A stretch of DNA of 64,000 bases from Actinomucor elegans (taxonomy: Eukaryota; Mucoromycota; Mucoromycetes; Mucorales; Mucoraceae): assembly GCA_026027325.1 (NCBI GenBank), contig JAMSLZ010000018.1, positions 539,247-603,246 on the forward strand, in the 5' to 3' direction. The translations under genes and the position numbers were made by a program. The notes under the pieces are model-generated. The model ran no database searches and was not told where the DNA came from. It saw only the letters and a list, made by a program, of their open reading frames with translations. Shown here one piece after another: positions 1 through 13,543 of the stretch; the stretch's first letter is position 1, and every line of letters begins with the position of its first letter.

Positions 1-211
1 TCAAACAGCCATCTGTTTCAATTAAGGCCATAACTAATTTATATTGCAACCTAAGATGGTAATACAAGAGCATCGCCAAGTTTCACTAGCTAAAAGAGAT
101 CAAAAGAGATTGATAATCATATGGTACATTCAAGTAGATTTTGTGTATATATATATAATATACAGATTTCAGTCAACTGCTACTAGTATCCTCTTTCTAA
201 TACATCATATT

Positions 212-656
212 ATGGACGATATTCGTAAAGTGATTAAAAAAACTTCTCCTCCTGCAGTCGTCGTTCAGACCTTGAGAACAGCATTGACAATGCCGCCTAC
301 AGCTGCAAAAAATATTATCAAGGATTTAACGCGTCCTTTAGGCGATCAAAAGAGATTTATACGTAAATTCGACAATGAGCATTGGAAAGGCGCACTTATC
401 ATGTCTGAAATGATACGTTGTGATGATAATATAGCCCTTCGACGTTTGCAAAAAGCTGATATTGTCATCTTTGAAGTGCATGGTAAAGAAAGAATTACGC
501 AATTCGATAAGATAATAACTCAATCATGATAGGTGGTGGATTCCGTGTAGGACACAGTACAATGTACATGGATTCCTTTATTAGCTGGCTTCGTACGATT
601 AAAAACAAGTATAATCTATACGCTTGTATTATGTCTGTTGAATATGGTAATGCTGC

Positions 657-698
<42 letters not shown>

Positions 699-1734
699 AG
701 TGATCTCACCTCTATCTTTCATTAAAGGGCTTGCACCAAAGCACAAGTATCCTGGCCCACTTGAAGAATGCGTCAAAGCCTTCAATTATCTTACTAAAGA
801 CCTTGGTGTTTCACCATCCAAAGTAATTTTTTCTGGTGACTCTGCTGGCGGAGCACTTGTTTTAGAAACCTTGATGAGAACCTATGTGCCCTCCATCCTC
901 GATAACTTGGACTGCCCAAGAGAAAACTGGACTCTACCTCTTCCTGCTGGTGTGCTACTTTCATCGCCTCTTACATCGGCTGAGACCTCGTCTGAATCAT
1001 GGAAAAAGTATGCCAAGACAGATATTGTCTCTCCAAAACTTGCTACCCTTATATTTAAAGAATATCTTGATCTACCGAAAGTCAAAGTCGAAGATTTGCC
1101 TATTTTGCGTCTTGCGCATGTGCGAAAAGATTTTGACCGATTTATGCCTAACAAAGTCATGGTCTTTGTAGGCGAAAAAGAAGTGCTACGTGATGATATC
1201 TTAGAACTGGTGGATGCAGTTAAAGCGGATGGTAAAATAGATATTCAACTGATTCAAGAAAAGTATGCACATGACTGGTTCATGATTCATGAAATTATCA
1301 AAAAAAAAGACAAGGCCATGATTGCAAAGTATGATGAATTGTTTGCTGACTTTGCTGTAGAGGCTGTTGAAGAATGCAAAAAAATCTTGCATCATCGTCC
1401 TCTGGCTACAACTGCCGAGTCTATATCCTCTAAAAACACGGTTGCTATCGCTGAAACTATTGATCTGCTGGACCAAGTGGCCGCTGCTAAAAAAAACGAA
1501 AAGAAGCAATCTTCCACCATGTTAGTTGCAAAGAATGATAGCGAAAAAGAAAATAATATAGCCCTTCCTATATATTCTTCTGATACCGATAATATATTCA
1601 GTATTACTGCAAAACTCGATAAACCATTTGAACTACTTGAAAAGGCCGAATTTCCAAAGCCTGCACAATACAAGCCAAATACTATTTTATCAGAGTATAC
1701 TATAATCACCGACAACCCATCAGTATCTGCCTAA
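212..1734 (+). CDS. HSL-type alpha/beta hydrolase (esterase/lipase, steryl acetyl hydrolase-like)
   Basis: Three exons are supported: 212-482, 533-646 and 728-1734, giving 463 aa. Joining exons 1 and 2 creates the oxyanion-hole motif HGGGFRVG, and joining exons 2 and 3 creates SVEYGLAP, both typical of the hormone-sensitive-lipase/alpha-beta-hydrolase-3 family. The nucleophile elbow is GDSAGG, at roughly 830-850. An HDW segment near 1270 could carry the catalytic His. The family hydrolyses acyl or acetyl esters of lipids or small molecules; the substrate here is unknown. The C-terminal 130 residues are low-complexity and beyond the core fold. Intron 2 (81 bp, with a 36-A run) contains no stop and is a multiple of three, so unspliced RNA would still translate with a poly-Lys insert. 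The start is uncertain: the frame stays open upstream of ATG 212, behind a possible acceptor near 170, so a 5' exon could lie outside the window. Confidence 0.82.
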
Positions 1735-1990
1735 AAATCGAACCTACTCTACTAAATAAAATTATTTATGTATGCAATTATGTTTAGAGTTGTCACTTTT
1801 CGTAGTAATAAAAATACCTTAATTAAAAATTGTCAAGAAGTTAATGTCTGATGAAATTTGATTATCGTTCTTATTCTACCGATCTCAACCCTTTTTCTAT
1901 TTTTAACTAGCCTGATTTGATCAAAACAAATAGTAGTAAATATATCCATATGCTACGCAAACTACATTTTGTTCAAAAATAAAAAATAAA

Positions 1991-2064
1991 TGCTCATTAC
2001 AGGGGTCGAACCTGTGACCTTGGCGTTATTAGCACCACGCTCTAACCAACTGAGCTAAACGAGC
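1991..2064 (-). tRNA. tRNA-Ile(AAT)
   Basis: A 74-nt cloverleaf reads on the minus strand. The acceptor stem GCTCGTT pairs with AATGAGC (one G-T pair) and the discriminator is A. The D-arm is TAGCTCAGTTGGTTAGAGC and the TPsiC arm contains GGTTCGACCCC. The anticodon stem TGGTG/CGCCA encloses the loop CTAATAA, giving anticodon AAT (plus-strand 2028-2030). There is no intron. T-rich sequence follows the 3' end on the minus strand, suitable for RNA polymerase III termination. Confidence 0.97.
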
Positions 2065-2065
2065 T

Positions 2066-5000
2066 TATGACTCGAAAACCAAAAATATCTACAAGTTCAA
2101 AAGAATTTAAGTACCCTATAAGCACCCTTACATGCACTCTTTCCATTTTGATTGGCTTATAGTAAAGTCATTCCAATTCTTTTAAAAGTTTTGCGAAGGC
2201 ATTCTTAGGTGTTTGGCCTATATAATGTTATGTGTTCAAAATACTGAATATTTTTCACATCCATGTCGCCAACTACGATTACACTTCATTGACGCATTAT
2301 TCACTTGATTTCCAATACTTTAACAGAAGAAGTAGAATCTTCATAAAGCGTAAAATACTAATCAGGTATGATATCCAACTGAGATTGGTCGAGTAATCTT
2401 TAAATGATTACATTTAGTTCATATGAAATATATATAGTTTATAATTATTATTAGCTATTGGACAATAGAATATTATATAAACTGTCCTTATATATATATT
2501 TTTTTTTTAAAAAAAAGTTTATAGTAGATACAACATGTCACTCTGAGCGTGAGGCGCCAACCAGATGTGTCATTTAAACATCGGTTAATTCTGACGTTCT
2601 TGCATTTATTGGTCGGTTCAAGTTTAATAAGGCATATGCGTACTAGTGCATGTGCAGGAAGACAGGTTGAATTTGTTAGGGCTATTATTTGACTAAAATA
2701 TAAATATACCACTACATTTTAACAGGCAATCTGAATTACATGCACTACAACTTAATTGGACCTATAAATCCATAATAGTTTTATCGACTGATCTTGGTTT
2801 AATGTCGCATCTACCACATACGCTAATTACTCTAGCCTTTGTTTAACAGCAGGACTATCAATAAATTATGTTATATAACCAATAACTCAGCTTCGAATGC
2901 TATACATTTCATATAGTTTAATCAGCTGATGAATATATTCGCCCAATTTTGATACAGAGTCGGATCCAGGATTTGGTGAGAGACCTTTCATAAGCTTTGG
3001 TGAATCAGAAGCAATAGAATGTAGTTTTAAACTACAGTTTAATAAAATACTCAGAATCGATTGACAAAGAGAAAGCGAGATACCAAGCTATGCCCCGTAT
3101 ATGAGATAGAATTGGAGGAGAATATAGCTTGAACGAGAATGGAAAAATTATGATGTTCGGATCAAACTGGGAGATCTTGACTGACCTCGGTCCAATATCA
3201 CATCTGACAAGTAAAACGTACTCAGAATAAGCTACTGAATCTGTGTGATAAACCTGTTTGTATTAACGTACTGATTTACCAAGGACATTTGTTAGTTAGT
3301 AACCTTCATTAAACGGATTACAGTCTTTTCTGTTTGATTGATATTATACAAGCATAAACATATGCCACTTGGTATACAAATGGTACACTACCAATATTTG
3401 ATGAAGATGTCCTTGTGTAAAGCTACATGCTTTTCTCTCAAGAAATCTATTCAGATAAGAACATAAGCATGGCTAAGAAGCCAACATGGCCTGATTTTAG
3501 AAAAAAAAAAACACCCAAAGAACGTATGCCTTCGAGTTCAGTTCTGCATGTTCTCTTTGTTTTCGCATAGCGTGAGCAATAGGTTTTCAAAGCATAGTTA
3601 TTGAGCAATTTATAAACAATCGAGGCTGTGCTACCATATACTCTAATCTTCCAAAACACTATATGTGCGAAATATATAAACAAAATATGATCAAAGCGTG
3701 AACGATTTAAATGGTATAGTATATTTACGCGAGCTACAATAAAGTTTAAAAAACAACCATAATCCTAGTATTCTACATTAAATAATTTTTTAAAAAACAC
3801 ATTTGGATATTCTCAAATATGACAAGTCTATATTACTTAATAGCTATACATCGAAGATGCCTTCATTCTCTCTCTCTCTTTTTTTTTTTTAAACAAACAG
3901 TGTAAAAGGCGGTCTAAGAGATGTCCTTGCTATTTTTAATGTTTTTATATTTCTCGACTGGTCTTGATTTAATATCATACTTCATATGTTTTACTAAACA
4001 TACTTGAATCATTGTCTTACTGAAATCTAACGAGGATAGTAGATTTTCGAGATGGATTATAATGTATTCATTCCATATAGTCCAGATCTCGGTCAAATGA
4101 TGCATCAGATTAATATTAAATATTCTGAATGAACTACTAAACCTATTAGGATCATACTTTCTTAACAAAAGCCCAAACAATATAGTTTATTTATCATCAA
4201 ATAGTTTTATATTATATACATTTCATACTAGTTGCATGTAATGATCCATAGATCACTCTATCGATCCCAAACAAATGCCATGTCCGATTTGTATTATTCC
4301 ATAAAAATTTAAGAATACGCATAGAAAAAAAAAAAAAAATGAACACTCCCGTCAGCAACCTCATCATCATCATAATAAAAAACTCCTCCATGCACAAGAA
4401 AAGGTATTTCAGTTATTCGTATTAACGGCTAGTTTACCACGAATCAGTCAGAGTAACTCTACGAGATACCTTTTTGATAGGATCATAAATAACGTACTTT
4501 TTAATAAATGCTTGTAAGAGTATCCAAGATACATATAATGGTGTAATCAAGTACGCGTATTACGTAGGCATTGCGGTTTCCAAGTCATAAATGATGGAAT
4601 CAGGCACAGATGACGCTCAAACAAGCTTGTTCACGAGGTGAAACGCAACTATTAGTTTAATTCAAGTGTTTGAGTAACCCATGATAGAGTGCTTGGTAGT
4701 TTTTTCTCAAATTCCTGTTCATGGTGATAGGTTTAGTTGGAATTCGATCAAAAGATAAACTGAGTTTCGATTACTTGTGTCCAAACCCTAAAAACCCCAT
4801 TAAACTGCCATGGAGCACAAAATATGCTTCACTTCCTAGCAAAAAGGACTTTGAAAAGTGTAAAAATAAGTTTATTAATTGAACTCGGAAGGAACTTGAA
4901 TTGATCTATCTTGACTTTGTAAGAAAGTGAATGAATTCTCAAAAAAAAAACTACTACTTACGGTCATTCATTTAGCTGATAATTAATCTGGATGGACAGG

Positions 5001-5153
5001 AACTGCAGCTACACTCCTTAAGGTACACCTTGTAAACATATCTAAACTGTATTTCTTCAATTACCCGTGTGTTACATATGATCTAATTCTTTGGTAGACT
5101 TGTTTGTGTCGCTTTGCAAATAGGGGAAACGGCGAGCGTAAACAAGAAGAAAA

Positions 5154-5192
<39 letters not shown>

Positions 5193-5206
5193 TTTTTTCT
5201 GTACAT
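2066..5206. other. Gene-poor region
   Basis: About 3.1 kb without a convincing gene. Open frames are short, lack conserved motifs and are broken by AT-rich runs. It holds several copies of a dispersed repeat of about 70 bp (near 2361, 2781, 3171, 3951 and 4083) and a T10A8 palindrome near 2499-2516. A (CT)13 microsatellite sits at 5161-5186, just upstream of the next start codon and possibly in its 5' leader. Confidence 0.6.
5161..5186. repeat. (CT)13 microsatellite
   Basis: A pure CT dinucleotide tract about 20 bp upstream of the IML2-like start codon. It probably lies in the 5' leader or core promoter, where CT-rich tracts are common in fungal genes. Confidence 0.9.
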
Positions 5207-7757
5207 ATGCTTCGACAATTGAATAATTTATCGAAATTTACGACTTCCTCGATAAAATACGCTGCTAATAACACTGCTGCTGTACTGGTGAGCCTCAGTG
5301 CTTCGTCACGAGACGACCCTACTCTTCCTTCTCCACAATTGATAGCATATTGGATTACTGAAACTCAAAAGGGTTTGGTAAAATAATAGTAATAGTTTCT
5401 TGAAAACGCTCGAAAACCGAAAATTGAACTAAACCTATATGGTAGGACGCTTTTTTTAACGACGAGTTTGAACTTGCTCAATCTATATTCACCAAACATC
5501 ACCAAGAATCGCCATTTCACGCAGTTGGTTTCGCACTTATAGCCTACGTCGAAGCTATGCTCGGGTTCGAAACAGATAAAATACAGATAGCTCTCGATCG
5601 TATAGCGGCAGCAGAAGTGCTAGCTCGACAGTTTTCAAAGAAAGCTCGGAGACGAAACTGGCATAACCATCAGCGGAAGCATAATAGTACGACAGAACAG
5701 GAACCTCAACAAGAACCCATCATATCTGTTTCGTTCGAAGACATATCAGTTCCAAGCAATGCAGGCAATACGAGCAAAAAAAAGCCAAAAACACCTGATA
5801 TACAGTACGAACTGTTGGCCACCAATTGCATGCTCATGTCCTCTACCATTCAGTTTCTAAGAAACAGCTGGTTAGAATACATGAAGGCGGCTTATAAACT
5901 ACGTAAAGCATACAAGCTATACGAACAAATGTTTGAATCACTTACAGGACAAAAAGCATCAGAGTATGCTACAAGTCTAAAGAAATCAGCTAAAAGAAAG
6001 GCCGGATCAGAGCAGTCTTTAACTACCCTTTTAGCTAATTCACCTCAGGTCCGAGCTTCTTGGAACGAAAAGAGACTCAGTCTGTTTTATCCAAGTACAA
6101 ATCGCAAGACTAGTTTTGAAAGCATACCTGCTACAAAAAAAAGGCCTATGTCAACCATTGATCTGTACAGTATTGAAAATGCACCTTCGAGTGATTCATC
6201 CATTACTGCCATTGAAAATGCAATCGAAAGTGGCATATTCTTCGGTATTGGCTTGTTTAGCTTGATCTTTTCATTATTGCCCCCAAGAGGTAACGTCACA
6301 AACGTTAGTTTATAGCAATGATATTCATCATCTTTTGCAGTCAATAGGATACTGAACACGTTGGGGTTTCACTCATCTCGCCCTTTTGCATTACATCTAC
6401 TCCAACGATCCTTCAAAAATCAGGGTCTCTACAGCTCATTATCCGCTCTTTCACTATTAGCTTATTATACCAACTTGTCACTCTTTATACACCCACAATT
6501 GTTACCCAACTCCCTGAGCCTTGAAAGTGCACGCCACATTCTCGATCAAATGAAGCTATTGTTTCCACATGGAAAGATATGGAAACTACTAGAGGGTAAG
6601 CTATGCAAAATGGAAGGAAACACACGTCGAGGTGTAGAAATCTTGAGAGATGCTAGACGAAGAGAAAATACGACGCGTGTTGATTTGGGTTCAATGGCTG
6701 CAGCACAGCCATCAAAAAAGAAAAAAAACGACGTTTGTGAATTAGTTCAACTTCAAGCTCTAGCTGTTTATGAGATGGGTTGGTAAGTGCTACTATTACT
6801 ACTACTACTCCGTCCTTTTTTTTTTTTAAAAAAAAAAAAAAAGATATTAAACTCCTGTTTACTTGGAATAGGGGTCAGATCTTTCTGGGTGATTACTTTC
6901 AAGCAGCAGAGACGTTTTTTCGGCTAGAAAGCATGAATAATTGGTCCAGAGCCTTTTATCACTATATCGCTACGTGCTGCATGTTTGCCGATGAAGAATA
7001 CGATAAATCCGCACTCGAGTTCATGCAGATTCCAAGCATCTTGAAACGCAAAAGACATTTAGGTGGTCGTTTGCTACCAAACGAGATATTTGCAGAACGA
7101 AAGATCAAGCATTGGAAGTCAAAACAGATGGCATTACAGCGGAAAAAGTGCCATAGCAGTACAGATGATTTGATATTGGACGGCCCAACACTAAAAAGGG
7201 TGGTAGTGGTACATCCGCTTTGGGAACTTATTTATCTATGGAATGGATTCTCTCAATTGACAGCAGCTACCTTGCAGTTAATGAAGCAAACGATTGAAAC
7301 CAGTATTTCCACGCTACCCGTCGAAGAAATAGGCACAGATCTATCACAATTGTATCTATTGCTAGGTGTTAGTGTACGTGAATTGGGCGACTTTGATTTA
7401 GCGGATATGTACCTGCGTCAATCGATACGTTGTGAGGATGACCGATGCGAAGATCGATGGGTGATCCCTCACGGACTGTATGAAATGGCTGCACTTTGCT
7501 GCTTTCAGTTGATGCAGACCAACGATCCGTGCAGGCAAAAAAAATTGTATAAGGAAGCACATGAATGGATCCTTAAATCAGAGCGCCATTTAGCTCACCG
7601 CGTTAATAATACCCAGCAGCAGCAACAGCAACCACAACCACAACAGCAGCAAGAATCCGTCACTTCAGATAACACGGGGGATTCGGACTGGGATAGTCGA
7701 TTGCATGTTCGGTGCCAGCTTTTAATAGAAAAACTAGAAGATTTTCGTACTTTTTAG
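5207..7757 (+). CDS. IML2: IML2/TTC39-family outer-membrane TPR protein
   Basis: Four exons (5207-5377, 5446-6289, 6341-6782, 6872-7757) give 780 aa. Recognition rests on family signatures: an N-terminal GLDAFFNDEFELAQ segment, and the LLPPR..RILNTLGF motif, which is completed exactly across the second splice junction. The C-terminal half is TPR-like (EMGWGQIFLGDYFQAAE, then a long helical region) and ends with a Q-rich linker. Yeast Iml2 and animal TTC39 proteins are helical-repeat proteins of the mitochondrial outer membrane and lipid-droplet interface, linked to inclusion-body clearance. A role here follows from the family only. Intron 3 contains a T12A15 palindrome. ATG 5207 is the first Met after a CT microsatellite; the frame is open further upstream but without an ATG. 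Confidence 0.85.
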
Positions 7758-8763
7758 ACCCATTATATAATAATATATAGCTTGTTTTAATTATAACCAA
7801 CTGACGCGTGTGCAGGCACCGTCAAATCAGCTTAAAAACGTTCTATATCATCCATGATTCTCTAATTTCAGAGCAAACAGTCTCCTCTTTATTTGTTGGA
7901 CAGCGGAGATAAAACACTAATATTTTACTCTATTACTTTAATCCAAATAATAAAATATCAAGAGAGATGCATAGTCTCTTAGAAGTTTGTACATAATTTA
8001 ATTGCTCATCGAGAAGTGTAAAAATTGCGAGTTAGTTTCGACTTTGAGACCCTCTATATTTATGATAATAGATTGGACTTTTTGTGAGAGGAGTTATGCG
8101 AAAATATTATAGTTTATCTTGGTACACAAATTATAGGTTAGGAACTATACCTACGAAATGTTTCTTTTTTAACTCAAAAAAAAACATTCCTGACCTGTAA
8201 ATGCGAGGCTAAGGTGCACCCCTTGCAAAAAAAAAAAAATCCACACAGCTGCTATTGGATGCTGAATTCGAGTAAGCTATAATAATAATATAATAATATT
8301 TTTTTAGGCTTACATCTTATACAAAATATAGCTTTGATAGCTTGATACACTTGACATGAATCGAACAAATAACAAGATGACCACCAACCCAATCAATACA
8401 GGCATTGTTACTGTGATAACAGTAAAAAAAAAAGGCTATTAGCATGTTGGTTTCAATAGCTACTCAGGTGAGGCATGCCAATTTACTCAAGGATTCTTGC
8501 TCATTAGTCAGTCAGCGTCAATTCTTATAGCGTGTGAATAGCCTGTAGAGGCTAAATAATAATTGACAGTGAGCCGGACGCATTTTTTTTAGGACAAAAT
8601 GATATGACAAAACTGAGGTTTCCCCCCCGGAGATTGAAGCATGTGGAGAAGGTGCATAAGAAAAACCAACTTTTTACATGTGATTGACTGTTTTTCCCCA
8701 CATTAAATAGGCTTTCTAATTATCATTTTTTATTTTTATTTTTTACTTCTTTATTCGAAAATC
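7758..8763. other. Intergenic region, nothing recognised
   Basis: AT-rich DNA between the IML2-like gene and the thiolase gene, with short A-runs near 8228 and 8425. No open frame with conserved features and no RNA gene was seen on either strand. Confidence 0.6.
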
Positions 8764-10269
8764 ATGGTTGAAAACAAGGTCTATGTTATTGGTGTTGGTA
8801 TGTCCAAATTCATCAAGCCTCGAGGTGAAGTGGATTATCCAGGTAACAATAAAATAGTTAATAACTATTGCAAAAAAAAAAAAAAAACCAACAATATGAG
8901 TAGAATTTGGTCTTGAGGCTGCAGTAAAGGCATTAAATGATGCTGGTATCACTTATGACGCTGTTCAATATGCAACTGTAGGCTATGTCTACGGTGATAG
9001 TACAGCTGGTCAACGCGTCCTCTATCAATTGGGTATGACTCAAATCCCTATTATCAACGTCAATAACAACTGTTCCACCGGCTCCACTGCTCTGTATCAA
9101 GCGCGTAATGCAGTAGCTTCTGGATCGGTTGACTGTGCTATGGCTTTGGGTTTTGAAAGAATGGCGAGAGGTTCACTCACTTCAACCTTTTCAGATCGCA
9201 CAAACCCACTCGGTAAAATAGTTTTAGCTTTTTGTTTTCTTTTACTAATACCTACTTATTGGTAGACCATGTCACTATGATGATGATGCAAGAGCGTGGA
9301 TTTGATCCCAAAGCACCTGCAGCAGCTCAGATCTTTGGTAATGCTGGCATTGCTTATATGGAAAAATACGGAGCTACACCTAAGCACTTGGCCAAAATTG
9401 CTGAAAAAAACCATCGCCACAGTGCTTTAAATCCTTATTCTCAGTTCCGTGATATTTATACTTTAGAACAAGTGGAACAATCTCCCAAAGTCTTTGGTCC
9501 TCTCACCAAGTTACAGTGCTGTCCTACATCTGATGGTGCAGGCTGTTCCATTGTAGCCAGTGAAGCTTTTGTCAAGAAACATAACTTGTGGGATCAAGCA
9601 GTAGAGATTGTTTCCCAAGTCATGGCTACTGATTCGCCTCGTATGTTAACTACAGATGCTATTGAATGGGCAGGCTGTGATATGACTCGTCGTGCTGCTG
9701 CTGAAGCCTATAAGAAAGCTGGTATCACTGCCAATGATGTGCAAGTGATCGAGTTACACGATTGTTTCTCGGCTAATGAACTTTTGACTTACGATGGTCT
9801 TGGTTTAACACCTGCTGGTAAAGCACACACCTTGATTGATTCTGGTAATAATACCTATGGTGGTAAATATGTTATCAATCCTTCAGGTGGATTGATTTCG
9901 AAAGGACATCCTTTAGGTGCCACTGGACTTGCTCAATGTACAGGTATACATGAACAGAATTAAAAAAAAAAAAAAAAAAAAAACTGGTTTATTTTATAGT
10001 TTCTGATTTTAACTATAGAGCTTGTTTGGCAATTGCGTAACTGGACTGGTGATCGACAAGTCGCTAATGCAAAGTACGCTCTTCAACATAACGTTGGTTT
10101 AGGTGGTGCTGTTGTGATTACTATCTACAAGAAGGCAACTGCTACTCAAACACAGCCTCGTGTTGGTTATAATCCTGCTATTGAAGCTAGACCTATTAGT
10201 CAAGAAGACTATGATAAAGCAGCCTCTAAACAAAAGAACAGAGCTGGATTCTTGGAAGCCAAACTGTAA
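8764..10269 (+). CDS. Peroxisomal SCP-x-type 3-ketoacyl-CoA thiolase
   Basis: Four exons (8764-8842, 8904-9212, 9266-9943, 10019-10269) give 438 aa. The protein shows the SCP2-thiolase signature: an N-terminal [11 protein letters not shown] strand; the nucleophile Cys in [18 protein letters not shown] and [14 protein letters not shown] near the C-terminal active site; and a terminal [12 protein letters not shown] strand. The last three residues are AKL, a PTS1-type peroxisomal import signal. This enzyme class cleaves 3-ketoacyl-CoA in peroxisomal beta-oxidation, in animals acting on branched chains and sterol side chains. The SCP2 lipid-transfer domain that is fused in animal SCP-x is absent, which is common in fungi. 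Introns 1 and 3 contain long sense-strand A runs (about 16 and 22). Confidence 0.93.
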
Positions 10270-10615
10270 TAAAGTCAAGTGATTAGCTTAAATGAGTTTC
10301 AATTATCAATTGAGACAATTGATAGTTTTAGTTTGAATATTGAGCATATGCAATTCAAACTGGATACAATAGGATAAAAATGCTAGTATTACAAAACCAC
10401 AAAGGTTTAATTTGATCGCGTATTCTTACTGAAATCAATGAACAAACCATTCTAAATCTAACAAAGTGAAAAATCTCCTATAAAAAAAGAGTCGTTTAAT
10501 CAGGGCAATTACTATGGTATTACCTTAATAAGTATGGGATATACTTAGAAAAACAGTGAGCTTTCTTATAATTTTCCTTTTCTCTTCTTCTTTTCTCTTT
10601 TTGAAATTTCGAAAA

Positions 10616-11593
10616 ATGAATAGATTAAAGAAAGCCTTTTCGTTGGATTATAAAGATCAAGGATCCTCATCGACAGATCAATCTAATAGAAAGCGATTTT
10701 CACTATTCAAAACCAACAGTAGAGCCAATTTACCTCGACTATCTATCAGTCATAGCGAATATACTCCAGCCCTTGGTTCAGCCATAGAGATTGGTAATCG
10801 ACACTCTCAACAGATACTCGATTATAGACCCAAATCTGCTCACTATGACGCAGCCTCTTTTATCTCATTTAATACTACTACCACCACCACTACAAACACA
10901 ACAACGACCCAGAATCGTTATGCAAGTATGCAATCGATCAATTCTGATCTTTTGACTCGAGGTGATGATACAGACAAGGATGCTTACCTCCAATTGGGTA
11001 TGAAGTATCATGAGAAGGGTGAACTAGAAAAGGCCACCCACTACTGGCGGTTAGCAGCAGAATCAGGTTCACCTCTGGGGCTATTCTTTTATGGTATAGC
11101 TTTAAGACATGGTTGGGGATGTAAGCGTAATCCAGCTAAAGCAGTACAGTATCTTCAGAGTGCAGCAGAATCAGCTGTTCATGATTTACAAACGGGTATA
11201 GCTCAATCGGCTTCAGTTGCAAAGTCCGAATTAGTGCTTGCTATATATGAACTTGGTGTTTGCTTCCGACATGGTTGGGGAGTATGTATTACAAAGATCG
11301 GCGCCATTTATGATTTGTTAAGTTTTATTATATAGGTACCGAAGAACCTGGAAACTGCTACTTATTACTTTCAAGTGGCTTCGAATTTAGGTGATCCAGA
11401 TGCGCAAAATGATTTAGGTTTTTGTTATTCGCATGGCTTAGGCGTCAAAAAAGACTTGTATTCTGCAGCAAAGTATTATCGATTAGCTGAAAGACAAGGT
11501 CAAGGTATGATTGGTAACTCTTGGATATGGAAAGAAAAGTATAATCAAGTAGAAGCACCTGATTGGAAAGGAAAAACAAAAGAAAAGAAATAA
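10616..11593 (+). CDS. Sel1-like repeat protein
   Basis: Two exons (10616-11281, 11336-11593) give 307 aa. The first 115 residues are polar and low-complexity, with a Thr run and basic/Ser patches such as KRFSLFK. Residues from about 120 form several Sel1-like repeats, for example AYLQLGMKYHEKGELEKATHY, then FFYGIALRHGWGCKRNPAKA, YELGVCFRHGWG and NDLGFCYSHGLGVKKD. The splice junction rebuilds the repeat HGWG-VPKNLETA. Sel1 repeats act as protein-interaction scaffolds; fungal members include chitin synthase activators and signalling adaptors. I cannot assign this one to a specific pathway. ATG 10616 follows a C/T-rich leader and is the first Met of the frame. Confidence 0.85.
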
Positions 11594-13543
11594 GCTGGCC
11601 CCTCTTTTTTTTTGTATCATATATCTGTATTATAATTTTATCATTTTCCCCCATCCTCTCTGTATTATACAATGTATTCTCTTTCGATAAATAGCTATCT
11701 CGTTTCTACTAATAGCGTCCTTGTGATGTATCATGTTCTCTATACTGATATAATCAAACCGTCGGATCTATCTCGAGAAAGAATGCGTGACCTCATAAAA
11801 AAAAAGCTAGATGGTCTTGGTACCTTTGGACGCACAGTGGAATTCTGCGCATAATTAGTCGATCCACTGCCTTTTTTTATATAAAAAAAAATAGTGAGAA
11901 AAACCAAGTTTTCACAGTAATTCGACTCTTAGTTTCACACGCCCACCATAAATGAAATATATCAGTTTTATTGGATCACGGGTAATGAAACAGTGGTCCA
12001 TGACCATGATTTCCTTGATAAATAGTTCAAAATTAGAAAATCATATCTATATAAACGATGAAGCCAAATAGAACTTTGAATACTGGGAAATATGCCAATT
12101 TACTGAATAAAGCGTTGTTTATCAATTAGAAAAAAAAACCAGAAACTTCAGAAGTAAAACGTTTCCCCCCTAAAGAAAACTCAATTCTGTACAGCCATTG
12201 TTAATTATTCAAAGTAAATAACAAACACTGCATTCATCGCCTTGTCTACTATAATTCTTTTTTAACTCGAGTTCTGGGCAACAAAAATATATATATATAT
12301 ATTTGTTCATGAGCGAATACTTCATTTTCATTGGCTACGGAGATTTAATAGGATTCCATGGATCTCTCAACAAAATACTTCAAATTATAGAATAAAGTCT
12401 CGATCAATAACGGTGCAAGGTAATGCTTTAAAAGTATATATATACGTAGAACAAAACATGGTTTTTGTAATAATTAAATGTATGTATTTTTAAATTAGCT
12501 CAGGTGAATGATATCCAACTCCGATGCGGTACAGTTTTAACAGTCTGGAGCGCAAGTTTACTTTTTATTTTTTTGCACAATTTGCATCGTTCGAAAGAGA
12601 ATTTGATTTTCTAAACTTTGTTGACAGTATAAGACAGAAAGTTGCACTCATTTTCTTCGATACTGTGTTTTCGATTTTTTTGTGAAAAATTATTGGTTGC
12701 GGAGGTTGTTATCGAGGTCTGCTGCTGTGGTAGATTCCTTAGACAAAAACCTTTAAAACATTGAACACAATCTAGATCAATAATGATGCATGGAAATATT
12801 TTGAGATTTTGAGTATACATAGAACACAAAGTATTCTTATTAATAGATAGAATTATATACTTTTATACCAACTCAAGCGGTTGCTATTGGATTCAGTCGG
12901 TATACTATTTTCCGCCTTTCATGCTCTATCTTTCTTTTCACTTTCTTACAAAACTTATATCATTGAAAAGATATTTAAATTCTATGAAAATCTCATTAAT
13001 AATATAAATCTTAAAATTGTGTTTATTGCCTTGTATGTTTGTGATTTTAATTTTACCCTATAAAAATTTCACAAAACATTCATCTCAGAAAATTAGCTTG
13101 CAGCACAAATCAACACGAGATCTCTCTGTCGATCTTGGTCTAATGTTGCATCTGAATAATAGTCCATGCTCTACATGAGTTGTTGAATTCGCCTAAACCT
13201 GAAATCTACTCCATTTCTTTTATCAATTTAGTACAGGTCGTTGATTTATTACCTGCATTAACTAACAGGCTGTACTATTCCTCCCCGTTGAACTAATTAA
13301 AATCCTCGAGGTTTTCTAGGTTTTAGTACAAGGTATTATGATGAGCAACACCAATAGGAGATTAAATTACAAAATATACAGACTTTTTGGTTACAAAAAG
13401 TGAAGCTGAAAAAAAAAAAAGGGAAATCTATTATAAAAACACAGCTGGTTACGCAATTTCATTTTGAGTAACCCAGAAAATATAAAATAGTAAGCTACAA
13501 TATTGACTCGCCTCTTCTTCTTTCTATTCAGACAAAAATCATT
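11594..13543. other. Intergenic region with one dispersed-repeat copy
   Basis: Nearly 2 kb of AT-rich DNA. A copy of the approximately 70-bp dispersed repeat lies at about 13117-13190, and TA-rich microsatellite sequence is near 12288-12302. Small open frames, such as one at 11672-11854, have no recognisable features. Confidence 0.55.

Noticed and set aside
495..785. Minus-strand ORF with a poly-Phe tract
   Set aside because: Shadow of the 36-A intron tract of the hydrolase gene.
11672..11854. Small plus-strand ORF after the Sel1-repeat gene
   Set aside because: Sixty codons, no features, probably 3' flanking sequence.
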